Shown one piece after another: positions 47,201 through 59,200 of a DNA stretch of 64,000 nt. Numbering within the stretch: the stretch's first letter is position 1; the number at the start of each line of letters is the position of its first letter. The stretch comes from Lamellibrachia columna. Taxonomy: Eukaryota > Annelida > Polychaeta > Sabellida > Siboglinidae. The notes under the pieces were generated by a model. The model was not told the origin of the DNA. It searched no databases and saw nothing but the letters and a program-made list of their open reading frames with translations. The translations under genes were made by a program, and so were the position numbers. The stretch covers positions 18,410,394-18,474,393 of the forward strand of contig OY759263.1 of assembly GCA_963662155.1 (NCBI GenBank), written 5' to 3'.

Positions 47201-50200
47201 CCACCCTGTTCCCTTCCCACCATTGCCACAACGAGCAGCCTCAGCTCTTCCAACTCCACCTCTAGTTCCTTCATCTTCGTACATCCCCTACACTCAAAAC
47301 TAAAACTATCTGCCTGGACCTCAGCCCAGGACTTCTCGCACCCAGACTTAACAAAGTCCACCCAGTTGCTGCAACTGCCACAAATTAAATGCCTTGTGGC
47401 CTTTAACTGCCGTTTGCACGGCGCCATCATACAATTTAATTTTAATTAGTTTGCTACGTTAGCCTTGAATAAGGCTGTTTTTGTGATCAAAAGAACACTT
47501 TAGTCTAATATACTTGCTAACTGTGTCTTCTATTAACCTCGCATGAGAAACAAAAAACCTGCCACCTAGCGAATACGGAGAACACTGTGTAACAAAACAA
47601 CGAAGTCAGTGTGTACTAATTTACGCTAAAATCCTGCTGTTAATTCCTTTTTACCGAAAACGTTTACTACCACTATGTCAGATATTACCTTATGTATGTA
47701 ATTTAAGTAAATAGATCACTGTATCTTATATATATATATTAGCCAATGTAAACTATTCACTATGCTATCTCAATTTTCGAATAGTAAACAACCTTATTAT
47801 CGCTCGCTGAATTCCCCGACAGAATCCGAAACTAACTTACTCTAAAATACTCCCTCTGACTAATAATTAACAAAACCTGTTTCCTAATATATGTCTACAA
47901 TACGTTTGTGTATAATATATATTCAATAGTAATACTTATTCTATTTGATATACCGCGTTTTTCTGTAAATTATCTACACCAAATTCAAGTCGCTGCACCA
48001 AGTCCAAGTAGCCGGAAGCAGTGGAGACATACTCCTTCCGGTTTGGTAAAACAAAGTATAAAGGAAGGTAATTCATCTCAAATATTTAATTTATTTTAAT
48101 ATGTAAACACAATTATGTGTGCTAACAAACATGAGATGGCATTACTTTGGTGTATCATTTCGTGTGTTTTTCGCAGATCGATACCCCGTTGACTCCCGGT
48201 GTGTTTGTGTTTATAATGAAATGGGAAATGCTCATGCTGACCTTTCTCTGATTGTACAAATACACCAACTACTTGGTAGGTTGGTAATAGGCTATCCAAT
48301 TTTATTCTTATCCAACTAGGATTGCCGCTGTGCACACAATAATAGTGACAAAGTCTGTCACAAATTGTGCACAGCCTGGTACATTACTGATAAAGCTGGT
48401 ATGTATGACCAATTAGTAAACAATACCAGATAAGATTTAACATTAATGATATTTTCTACTGTAGCTAGCAACAGCCAAAGACAGTCTTACCAAAAAACCC
48501 TTGCTGCTCTTATACAAGATATTGAGTTGTCTTTAAAGAAAACTTTGGTAAGGAAAACTTTGTCCAATTCAATATTCAATTTGTTGAATTTATTCCCAGA
48601 TAATATATGTCTCTTTCTGTCACAAAAAAATTATTGCAACTGCTGTTTTTAACAGTAGACTTGACAATTACAAAGCCTCAATGTGTGCAAAATTGTTTGG
48701 CAAAGGTAGTTACCCAATCTCCTTGTTTCTCTCACTCAGTACCACTTCATGAATCATTGCATTGGCTCCCTGTCCGATATCACATTGTTTTCAAGATCAG
48801 CACACTTACCTATCAAGTACTTTCATCCAATCAACCAGCATATTTACAATCTATGCTGACACCTGCAAGATGGCCCAGATAGATTTGATCATCTAATTCT
48901 AATCTAGATTTCGTACCCAGTATTAAGCTAAACATTGGAACTAGAGTTTTCTTAGTTGCCAACTCTGTGGAACTCATTTCGTTTCATTTTGTTTGAGCTC
49001 TTATCCTCCATAGCTCCTCGGTGAACCGATCCACCTGTTCATGACTGGAATTGCTAACGATTAGAAACTGTCTAACCCTTTTGTGTTGGCGCACTGCTGA
49101 GCTTGGGTGTCTTTATTGTATTGTATTGTATTGTATTGTGTTGTATAAAGTGGTACTAGAGACAAGGAGGTCAAGAGGAGATCATATTGAAGTTTTAAGA
49201 TGTTGAATGGGTATGAAAATATTGATAGAAATGTTTGTTTCTCACTAGATAGAACTAGAGGACAACGTTAGCGAAGGAACAGTGTAGATTAGATATCAGA
49301 AACTACCCATTCTCACAATAAATCATTGGAACAAACTATTTATAGATTGTGTAAATGCCAACAGCGTGAATATATTTAAAAACAAAATTGAGAAATGTCT
49401 CAAAAGGGCCAGTTCCACGTAAATGAACACTTGTTGGGCTTCCAATAAGCCAGTGGCTTCCAAGGTGTTTTGCCTTAGATGGCAATCTTGTTCAATCTTT
49501 TTAAAGGTCCCTCCTCATTTAGATTTTTTTGCTAGTCTCATTTCAAATAAATTTTGCCAAAAATCAAACCTACCTAGTATCCACTGCAACATGCATGTTA
49601 GCTCGTTTGTGCAACTTTTTTATGTAGTTGTTTGTGAAATCATCAGAAAAACTGTTACATTATTTAGTTTTTGGTCAAACATTAATTGAAGTGAAAATGG
49701 AAACGCTGAAAACTTGTGCAGTGTTTACCATTTGGGATATCCACTGATGACTAAGATTTGCGATAGGCTAAATGAGTTCCAGGTGGATTTTTTAATTTGA
49801 AACTGATTTTCTAAGTGACACGAAACATTGCACGGTTGTATTCTTGTAGTTTTCCCAGACACACGACAATCCCCTGTCCTATATGTCTCTACTGGTTTCC
49901 TTCATCATCGCTTGGATCGAGACCTGGTTCCTCGACTTCAAGGTGTTGCCGCGGGAACAGAAGGCCCGCGAGAGAAGTAAGTTTCAAAGTACTACAACTA
50001 AGCAGTTCCTATTATTTGGCTATATATCCTGTATTTTTTAAATTGCAATTCCTATATTTTCGTAATAATTGCGGGGATTTGGAGGTTTTTTACAATTCAC
50101 TCGAACCCCACTCCTCTCAGTTGAGAGTCTGATGTTCCAACCACTACTACTGCGCCCCTCGATAACGAGAGACATAATTATGTTCTTCAGTTCAGATTGC

Positions 50201-53200
50201 CTGTGCCTATTGATCATGTGGCTGAATACTTCCCAGGGAATTTAAGATTGTGTTTGAATGAGCTGATTTGATGGGATACTGTAATGTATGCAACAAACCA
50301 AACGTTAAATATATCGTCCATTTTCAGTGAGTTTCCTTCATCCCGAACAAGATGCGAGGTTATTGCTCGGTGGGGAAGCTGCGAGCCACGTCATACACCA
50401 TCCCCACGACCAGCAGTACTACTCCCCCGTTGACTCCCGGGAAGGTAGGCAGCCTCGGGAGTAAGACCATGCATCCTCGCACTACAACAGTGCCCCCTGG
50501 CAGATCTAACTGTTCAAACGCTGATTTTTCAGTTGCTTTATTAGCCAATGGGATTGCTCACTGGCATCTATGGGGCTCGCATACGGGAACCTTTAATTGG
50601 TAGTGGACTCGTTGTTGCTGGTCGGACGGGTAATGATGGGCATTTCATGGGAATGCTCTTTCAAATTTGGGCACATATTGTTCCATTAATACAAATGATT
50701 CAACCTTCATCCACGCATGGTGTGGGATAAACTGACAAATCTGCCAGAGGTACTGTAGTACTACTACCACCCCTGGCTAGCAAGGGTGGCCAGAGGTACT
50801 GTAGTACTACTACCACCCCTGGCTAGCAAGGATGAGGCCTAGGGTAATACATTGCTTCTCAAGTTTATACCTAATCTAAGTACCATATTCGACCTATTAA
50901 GCGTACATGCCCTAATTAACGTACACCCCCTTTTTTATTCAGCTTGAACCATAATTATTGTAATTTGAGTAGTGTGGAACAAGTGAAAAGTGTCGCCATC
51001 TGGTGTTAAGCAGTTGGCACCACTTTTCAGTTGTTCTACACTAGTTATCAAATGACACCACTAGTGTTAAACAGTTACCTTATTGTCTAGAGAAACAAAT
51101 GTTGGTGTACGCTTTTAAGAACAGACATAGTTTATCTGGGTCAGACATTCACATGATCACATCATTCACATCTATAAAAGGTAGAAACTAAACATTGTAA
51201 TGAATTATAAACATTTCATAGATAAACCATGCTGGTTGGCTACTTTCCGAATAACCAGTAATGTTTATCACCAAAAAAGCAAGCCAATCCAGACGTTTCT
51301 GACCAGTTCTGACATATATGTTGTGAGAGAGACAATGCCGTGACATCTTCGTTGTAGGTTCTGATGACGAGGATGGCGAGCATCAGTATAAAGACTTTGT
51401 GTCCGTGTCAAGTCGAAGGGCATCCGTGTACTCACTGAAGGTTGGTGACTCGTAGGAATGTAATGATGCAGTACCCACATGATCCGATATGTATCACGAT
51501 ACATGAGTCATGATACGATACGTAACACGATACTTACTAAAATTAAAACAGTATTGACTGTAGGTCAGCAAACGTATTAAAGGTGTATGCAAACCGGAAA
51601 TGCTTCCAAGCTGTTGACTTGAATTTCTCCATGGCATACTCGCTGCTTAACATTCACTAGCATGGCTGATTCAACAAAGTGGTCATCTTTACTTTGTTTG
51701 GCAAAATGGTATGACGTAATGGCCAATCAGTGAAACCGTGTGAAAAACCTACTAATGCCAACCATTGCTAGTTCCACTGTTAAATAATAATAAACTCAGT
51801 TGGTTAAATAATTTACTGTGAATAACAGGAAAAATAGATACTTGTGTAAATAAATTGCTGTTTCCATCCATATGTAGTCAAAATGCTGTATGCGTGTCGA
51901 TGCATCGTGTCGTAGACCCACGTGTCGTGAACCCACGTGTCATGGACCCACATATGTTATGTTGTTGTTGCTGTCATCTTTATCCCTGTAGTCCGGGATC
52001 TCTTCGTCAAGCGTCCCCTTCCATTCTTTCCATGTGTCCAGCCCACTTTAGCCAGTTCTTCACCAGCTTCCTCGTGGAACAGAATTCGAGAAAATGAAAT
52101 ATAAATGCTACCATTTATGAAAAAAAAAATTTTTTTTTACAAATATCTTAGAAAGACAGGATACACATAGATCTAAGGTGAATAATCATTGGACTCGCAA
52201 TAAGCCAATGACTTCCTTGTCCACTTGGTTTGGATGACAATCTTGTTAAACCTCCATCCTGTCACACAATCATTTCTGGTCCCACTTTCGTTGTACAGTA
52301 GACTTATTGTTGTATTTTCCTTCTAGGATCCCGACTATCCCCAGACAGCGCAGGAGTCGTGGGACAAGGCCTGGGAAATCATGCACACTGCCGATGGTTG
52401 GAAACTGATGAACGGGATCACGCCAGAAGAGGGCTGCGTTTACAGTCGCAGCTTTAGCGGCTATGGCAAGATATTCAAGTTGGAGGTAAAAATTAAATAA
52501 ATATTACACTTGTATAGCCCCAAATGTAAGTGCGACGTGGTTTGATTTGATTTGATTACTTATGATTAAAGGCACAAAGACTGATCGCTATCTATGCTAT
52601 AAAACAGATTGTGTCTGTGTTTGTTTGTTTGTTCCCTGATATCTCCATCAGTGTCACCTGTAATAAGGCTGACACTTTTAGACGGCTCGTGGCCCCATAG
52701 GGATGGTTTGTATGTTTTTAGTTTCTTTAGATACAGCCTCGAGGTGCTAACGAGGCTGGCTGTTCAAAATAGTGGTCCCGAACGGGGCCCTAACCCATGG
52801 AGAATTTAAGAAAATAAGTGTTACAACTCCTTCATTGGATCATCTCCAGTTATAGTAAGATTGTAGCTATCCAGAGTTGTGGCTTTAACTAGAACAGACT
52901 TATGTTTGCCTTTTCTCCCCTTGCAACACTGAGGTAACTCAGCTGGTGTAGTAGATTTAACAAGATTTAACAAGTGTTAGTGTAGCATAAACTGTCTAAT
53001 CTAACATCTTGTTCACTGAAATGTGTTCCAATTATCCATTATTTTAAATAAATATTTTTACTGTTATCTCTTTATGAATATCAACCTTGTGCTTCAGCAC
53101 ATTTAGTCCAGTAGAAATTGGTGGTGACCCCAACATTTAGGTTAAAAAGCCAATTTTTGTTTTAAGATGACTGGGTGGGTGTCCAGAGTTCCCACAAAAA

Positions 53201-56200
53201 ATCCAACCAAATTCAACCCTGGGGAACCTTCATTTTTACCCCAATCCTTGATTTGGGGTGTCTTGGTCCAACTTTGTGGCTCCAATTTATGTTATGTTAT
53301 GTGCGTATGTTTATCATATTTGTAACTGTTTTATTTATTGGTCAATACGTTTGCTATGATATGTATAATGGTGCACTATGTTACAAATTAATAATGGAGT
53401 TTTATTAGTGTCTCATTAATTATATAGCTCAACATTTCCAGGAATAATGTCAATGTCTGTCACAATAACAAAAAACTTAATTTGGTTAAAGGGTTACAAT
53501 TTTATCTTAATGTTTTTTTTTTTACAAAATAGGCACTTGCAGTTTTACAGGGTGTGAATAAAAAAGTGGCACAGCTCTGCTGGTTGTTGAACTAAGACCC
53601 TGCTGGTTGTTGAACTAAGACCCTGCTGGTTGTTGAACTAAGACCCTGCTGGTTGTTGAACTAAGACCCTGCTGGTGACCATCAAGGGTCAGACTATCAT
53701 AAAAACATATTGTCAAACCTTTATCAGCAAGCCTAATTAAATGGAAGTAAATATATAGATAGATATGTTAGTTCATATTGAATTGATGAGCTTGGAAATG
53801 AATAGTCGTCTTCAAATCCTCTGATTTTATATAAATACATGCGATAGTACGATCTGTTGTGGATGGGCTTAGGGTGGAGGGTAGAAGGAGAGGAGGAAGA
53901 CCAATACTGAGATGGGAGGACTAGGACTGGATAGCCAATAAAAGAAAAGAAAATTATGATAAAGGCAGAATACATATTTTGTTCCTGAAAACCATCGATG
54001 TTCCCCAAGGTTGATTTTAGTTGCTTTTTTTCTGCAAGTCCAGGAAACCCTGCTACTCGTCATATTTTACTTCCCCTGGCAAAAACCCCAGGCAGAAGGG
54101 ACCAGAGGCTCTCATTGTCTATTTCTGAAAGATACAGGCAAAGTGGGGTGAACAAAATTGCCCAAACTTTGAAACGGCGACAGGTGGACTCGAATCACTG
54201 TTCTCTGTTCGGCAGTCTAGCGATCTACCACACAGCCACTTTGGCCCACTCTTCATCTCTCTCTCCTTCTTTGACATTTTCCCAGGCACACCTGGACTCG
54301 AGCCCTCAGGAAGTCTTCGACGAACTCATCCTTAATGCAGACGCTACGCCCACCTGGAACCCTACAGTGTTGGAATGCAAGGTACTGTGTATGGCCTAAT
54401 GTAATAGACCCTTCCTGTTATACCACCACGCTACCTGGTGGATTATAATGGAACAAAAAGGTTCGGGTAACAGAACCACAGGCCTATGCATTAAGCAGCG
54501 TGATGTTCTCGGAGTTACCCAAATCTTTAAGTTCCATTATAATCCACCAGGTAGCATGGTGGTCATGGGAAGGGTCTGTTGTTCTACTCTCTCCAAATAC
54601 CTGTTAGTATTCTACTAATTATCATAGGTAGAAACATTTAGAGAAAAAATTAAAAATACTACCTCCAATTTCAAGCTTCTTCTACTTGTGTATCGCGCTG
54701 TGCATCATCTCGACCCAGTGTATTAATCATTATTGGTGACACCATACTGATTCCACCATCCACACCGACCTGAACACTGAGATCCATCAATAAAGGTCTA
54801 TTGACTACACTGCAGTAGCATCTCAAGACCTCTCGTCGTCGGGCCTTTTCCGTGGCAGGGCCGACACTATGGACACCCTACCAACAATCAGGGAAGCCAA
54901 ATTTTCCATGGCAGGGCTGACACTATGGACACCCTACCGACAGTCAGGGAAGCCAACTTTTCCATGGCAGGGCCAACACTAAGGACACCCTACCGACAGT
55001 CAGGGAAGCCAACTTTTCCATGGCAGGGCCAACACTAAGGACACCCTACCAACAGTCAGGGAAGCCAACTTTTCATGGCAGGGCCAACACTAAGGACACC
55101 CTACCAACAGTCAGGGAAGCCAACTTTTCTGTGGCAGGGCCGACACTATGGACACCCTACCAACAGTCAAAGAAGCCAACTTTTCCATGGCAGGGCTGAC
55201 ACTATGGACACCCTACCACCAGTCAGGGAAGCCAACTTTTCCATGGCGGGGCCAACACTAAGGACACCCTACCAACAGTCAGGGAAGCCAACTTTTCTGT
55301 GGCAGGGCCGACACTATGGACACCATACCGACAGTCAAGGAAGCCAACTTTTCCATGGCAGGGCCGACACTATGGACACCCTACTGACAGTCAAGGAAGC
55401 CAACTTTTCCGTGGCAGGGCCGACACTATGGACACCCTACTGACAGTCAGGGAAGCCAACTTTTCCATGGCAGGGCCGACACTATGGATACCCTACTGAC
55501 AGTCAGGGAAGCCAACTTTTCCATGGCAGGGCCGACACTATGGACACCCTACTGACAGTCAGGGAAGCCAACTTGCTTTATGGTACTCAGTAGGCACAAT
55601 TAACCGAATTTTAACCTCACACTGACACGGCAAAAGAAAACAAATTTGCCCACACATTTTTTATTATATATTAGCCAGGCTTTGGCTGCAATGAGTCATA
55701 TCATTACATTTGTTGTGTGTCTGTTCATAGACGATAGAAGTGCTGGACGATCACACGGACGTCGCCTATAATCTCGCTGCAGACGCAGCGGGCGGATTGG
55801 TCTCAAGCAGGTAGGCAAGTTGTCTGGTTGTCTTGTCATATTTTTCTGAGCTGATATTATTTCAGTGTGATGACTAATGTTATATCGTACCGTGGTGTTG
55901 AGGAGAGATGGAACTCTTCATTGAGTGCGTCATGAGCATACTGCTCTATGGCTCGGAGGCATGGCTGCTCACCTATGCGATTGTTCGTAGACTGTGTGGT
56001 TTTCGGTCACGCTGCATGGCCTGACTGTTACACAGTGATTCAGCAACAGTACTACACAACGACCTGGCATGAGCATCATGAAGATGCTGGCTAGAACATA
56101 TGCAGTGCATGGACGAGTCGTGCACCGTGAAGAAAATGTCCTGAGTTCTGCTGCGTTCTTCGGTTTTTGCTTTGAATAGTAGACAATGCTTCTCCTCGAA

Positions 56201-59200
56201 GTGCTGCGGGATGTTATATGCAAAGCAGTATTTGTATTTAATTTACTTGCCAAGTTGTTATATTTACACGAAGCAGTATGGTGAAACCTCACTATTGTGG
56301 TCACTCTTGGGACTGGACCAGAGTGACCTGAATAGTGAGGTGACCGTATACTTTACTGTTATGGAATTAATCTCCCAGGGTGGTCATAATGTTAAGGTGG
56401 TTGTATTACTGAGGTGACCATCAAGCTAGGTTCGGCTGTATTCGTATTTCACCATATTCGACGTAATAAGTGTACAGTATGTTTAAAAAAAATTGAGCCA
56501 TGAAAAAATTTCAAGGAATTTCTTCTTATAAGCGTACAACAAAATGTGTTTCTGTAGACAATAAGTTAATTGTTTAACACTAGAGTGCTGTCATTTGGTG
56601 ACTAGTGTAAAACAACTGAAAAGCGGTGCCAACTGTTTAACACCAGATGGCGACATTTCAGTTGTTCCACACTAGTCAAATTACAATAATTATGGATCCT
56701 GCTGATTAAAACGGGGTTGTACGCTAATTAGGACGTGTACGCTTAATAGGTTGAATATGGTACTTGTTATATTTATACAATGAAGCAGTATTTGTAGTTA
56801 CCTTGTCATATAAATATTTTATGATGTTCGTCACGATGTAGTGTTTAGCTATGAATATGATGTTTCCTGTGTTTAATCTTTCAGAGACTTTGTTAATCTG
56901 CGATACTGGCAGGTCCGCAATGACGTCATACTGTCGTCATGTGTAGCAGTGACCCATAGTGACATGCCACCGACCAAACACGTCAGGTAATGTGTGATGT
57001 TGGCCTAAGTCTGGTGTACGCAGAAAATGGCCATTAAGAGAGGACGTTTGAAATTTGTATGTGTGCAATCTCCAAACACAGACCTGCACATCATGGATTT
57101 CCTGTATACAACACAGATTTTTGGGAAGATTTCGGCCATATCCCATTTTAATACAGATTTGCTTCGAAGGGAAAAATCCTGATAAAGTAAATATTTGTTT
57201 CACAATCATATAATTGAATGACACTTATAGCGATCGAAGGGCATGTATGCTATATTTCTCCTAACGAAGGACATGTAAGCTATATTTCTCCTAAGATACG
57301 TTTGATGCTAGGCAGATTTGAGACAGAACTTCTGCTTGATGTAGGCATATATTTTGTAGTCTGATCAACTTCAAAATTCTATCGGAATATGATTGCCAGG
57401 GGCCAATTAATCAATGAAAAACGTTATACGGATTTGGATGGCTTTGTACAGAATTTTAAGTAAAAAATACGGATTTCAATAAAAAAGACGTGTCAGGTCT
57501 GCATGCTTGCATTCAAGCGCACATGCTTTTCCAATCCAGGGACAGTGGTGCCACCTGGGGATTGATAACAAAACTAATTGCAAGTTTTGTGTGAAATTGT
57601 ACAAGTGTTATTATATTCTGATTGCGATACCAACGAATACATTTTTTTAAAGGATCCGTCATCACACCATTTCAAAAAGGCTACAAAACAAAAACTTGTG
57701 TCACCTTATTATGTCTTTGGTTGGACATGATGCCTTATTGTTGTCTTTGGTTGGACATGATGCCTTATTGTTGTCTTTAGTTGGACATGATGCCTTATTG
57801 TTGTCTTTGGTTGGACATGATGCCATGCAATGCAGCGACCAAAATCAAGTTAAAAATCAGTACTGGATTGAAGTCATAATAACAAAGTTTTGTAACTATT
57901 TTGCATCAATGTCACAAGACTTACGATTCAAGCACGCACTAACCAGTTATGTAACTAAGGTTTTTATTCCCAAATGCTGTACGCTGAATTGTATATTTAT
58001 GAAGTTGTCATACCACACTAAAACCATTTAATCAGGTGTTTTGTGGTACCGCCAGAATTATTTATAATTAAGATGTTATTAAAAAAGGTGTGCATCAGAA
58101 ATAAAGGAGAAAATAGGCCATGGTTTACTAAAGGTACTTAAATGGTTAGTTAGCTATTTAACAAAAAGGACACAATCTGTCTGCATTGATGATGTGAAAT
58201 CAGATCTCTTAAACGTAGTATGTGGCGTGCAACAAGGTTCAATACTTGTACCAAGATTATTTTTTATATATATATAAATGATTTGTGTACTGTTTCTAAT
58301 ATGCTCAAATTCGTACTGTTCGCAGATTAAATTTCTTGGCATAATTATCGATGATAAGCTCTCTTGGTAAAATCTAAATTGGCTAAAACAATGTCCATTA
58401 TTTATAAAGCCAAATTCTTAAAGGCCTTTGCATTGATTACTTTATACTTTTCACTTTTCTTGCCCTATATAGACTACTGCCCAGAGATATGGGGAAATAC
58501 TTATCGTACAAATCTAATGCCCCTATTCACTCTACAAACGAGACACAAGGCAAAGGGACAAATGTTCATGCGGCACTAAGGGCTAAATGTTTTTCTATCG
58601 CTGGTGTTAAGCTTTGGAATGGCCTACGTATTGCACTAAGAAACTGTACAAATATTTTCACTTTCAAAAAATGCACAAAACATCTGTACTTGATAGATAT
58701 AAAATGGATACTTTATTCTGAGACGTATTAATATGTTTACTGTATTAGCTTTTAGTATATGTATGCATTTACTATGTGTTTTATCAGTATGATGCAAGGA
58801 ATTGCTATATCAAAGAGGAATAAAATAGATGTGTGTATACATAATATTATAACAAAATAATGCAACAAGGGAGAGTACACGTAAGTCTAGTAGTCTACAC
58901 TTCAATTCTCTGTTTCATACAAAAGATTATAGCACATTATTATTGAAACCATTCATCTTTTAAATATACATGATTTATGTGAGCATTATATATAAATGTT
59001 CTGCATTAACAATGTATGTATATACACTGCATGTATGTACTGTTGGAAATAAATGAATTATTATATTATTATTCAGACATGATTGTTTGCTTTCTTCTCA
59101 GAGCCGAGAACAAGCCTGGAGGGTTGGCCTTCAAGCCAGTTCCCAGCGCCCCAGACAGATGTCTCTTCATCTGGATTATCAATACAGACCTCAAGGTCAG

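Larger units (their letters stand above)
43158..47450 (-). mobile_element. full-length CR1-like non-LTR retrotransposon, apparently intact
   Basis: Antisense in STARD3 intron 5. Two uninterrupted ORFs (ORF1 430 codons, ORF2 957 codons) meet without a gap. The 3' UTR (43261 to about 43158) ends in a short tandem repeat, read on minus as ATCTTGTTAA units, instead of poly(A), as CR1-group elements do. The 5' end is not fixed and may extend to about 48040. No clear target duplication was found. All catalytic motifs are present, suggesting a young insertion. Confidence 0.88.

Noticed and set aside
51480..51540. CACGATAC/ATACGATACG motifs as an operator array
   Set aside because: Looks like the edge of an old transposable element; too short and irregular to support a regulatory call.
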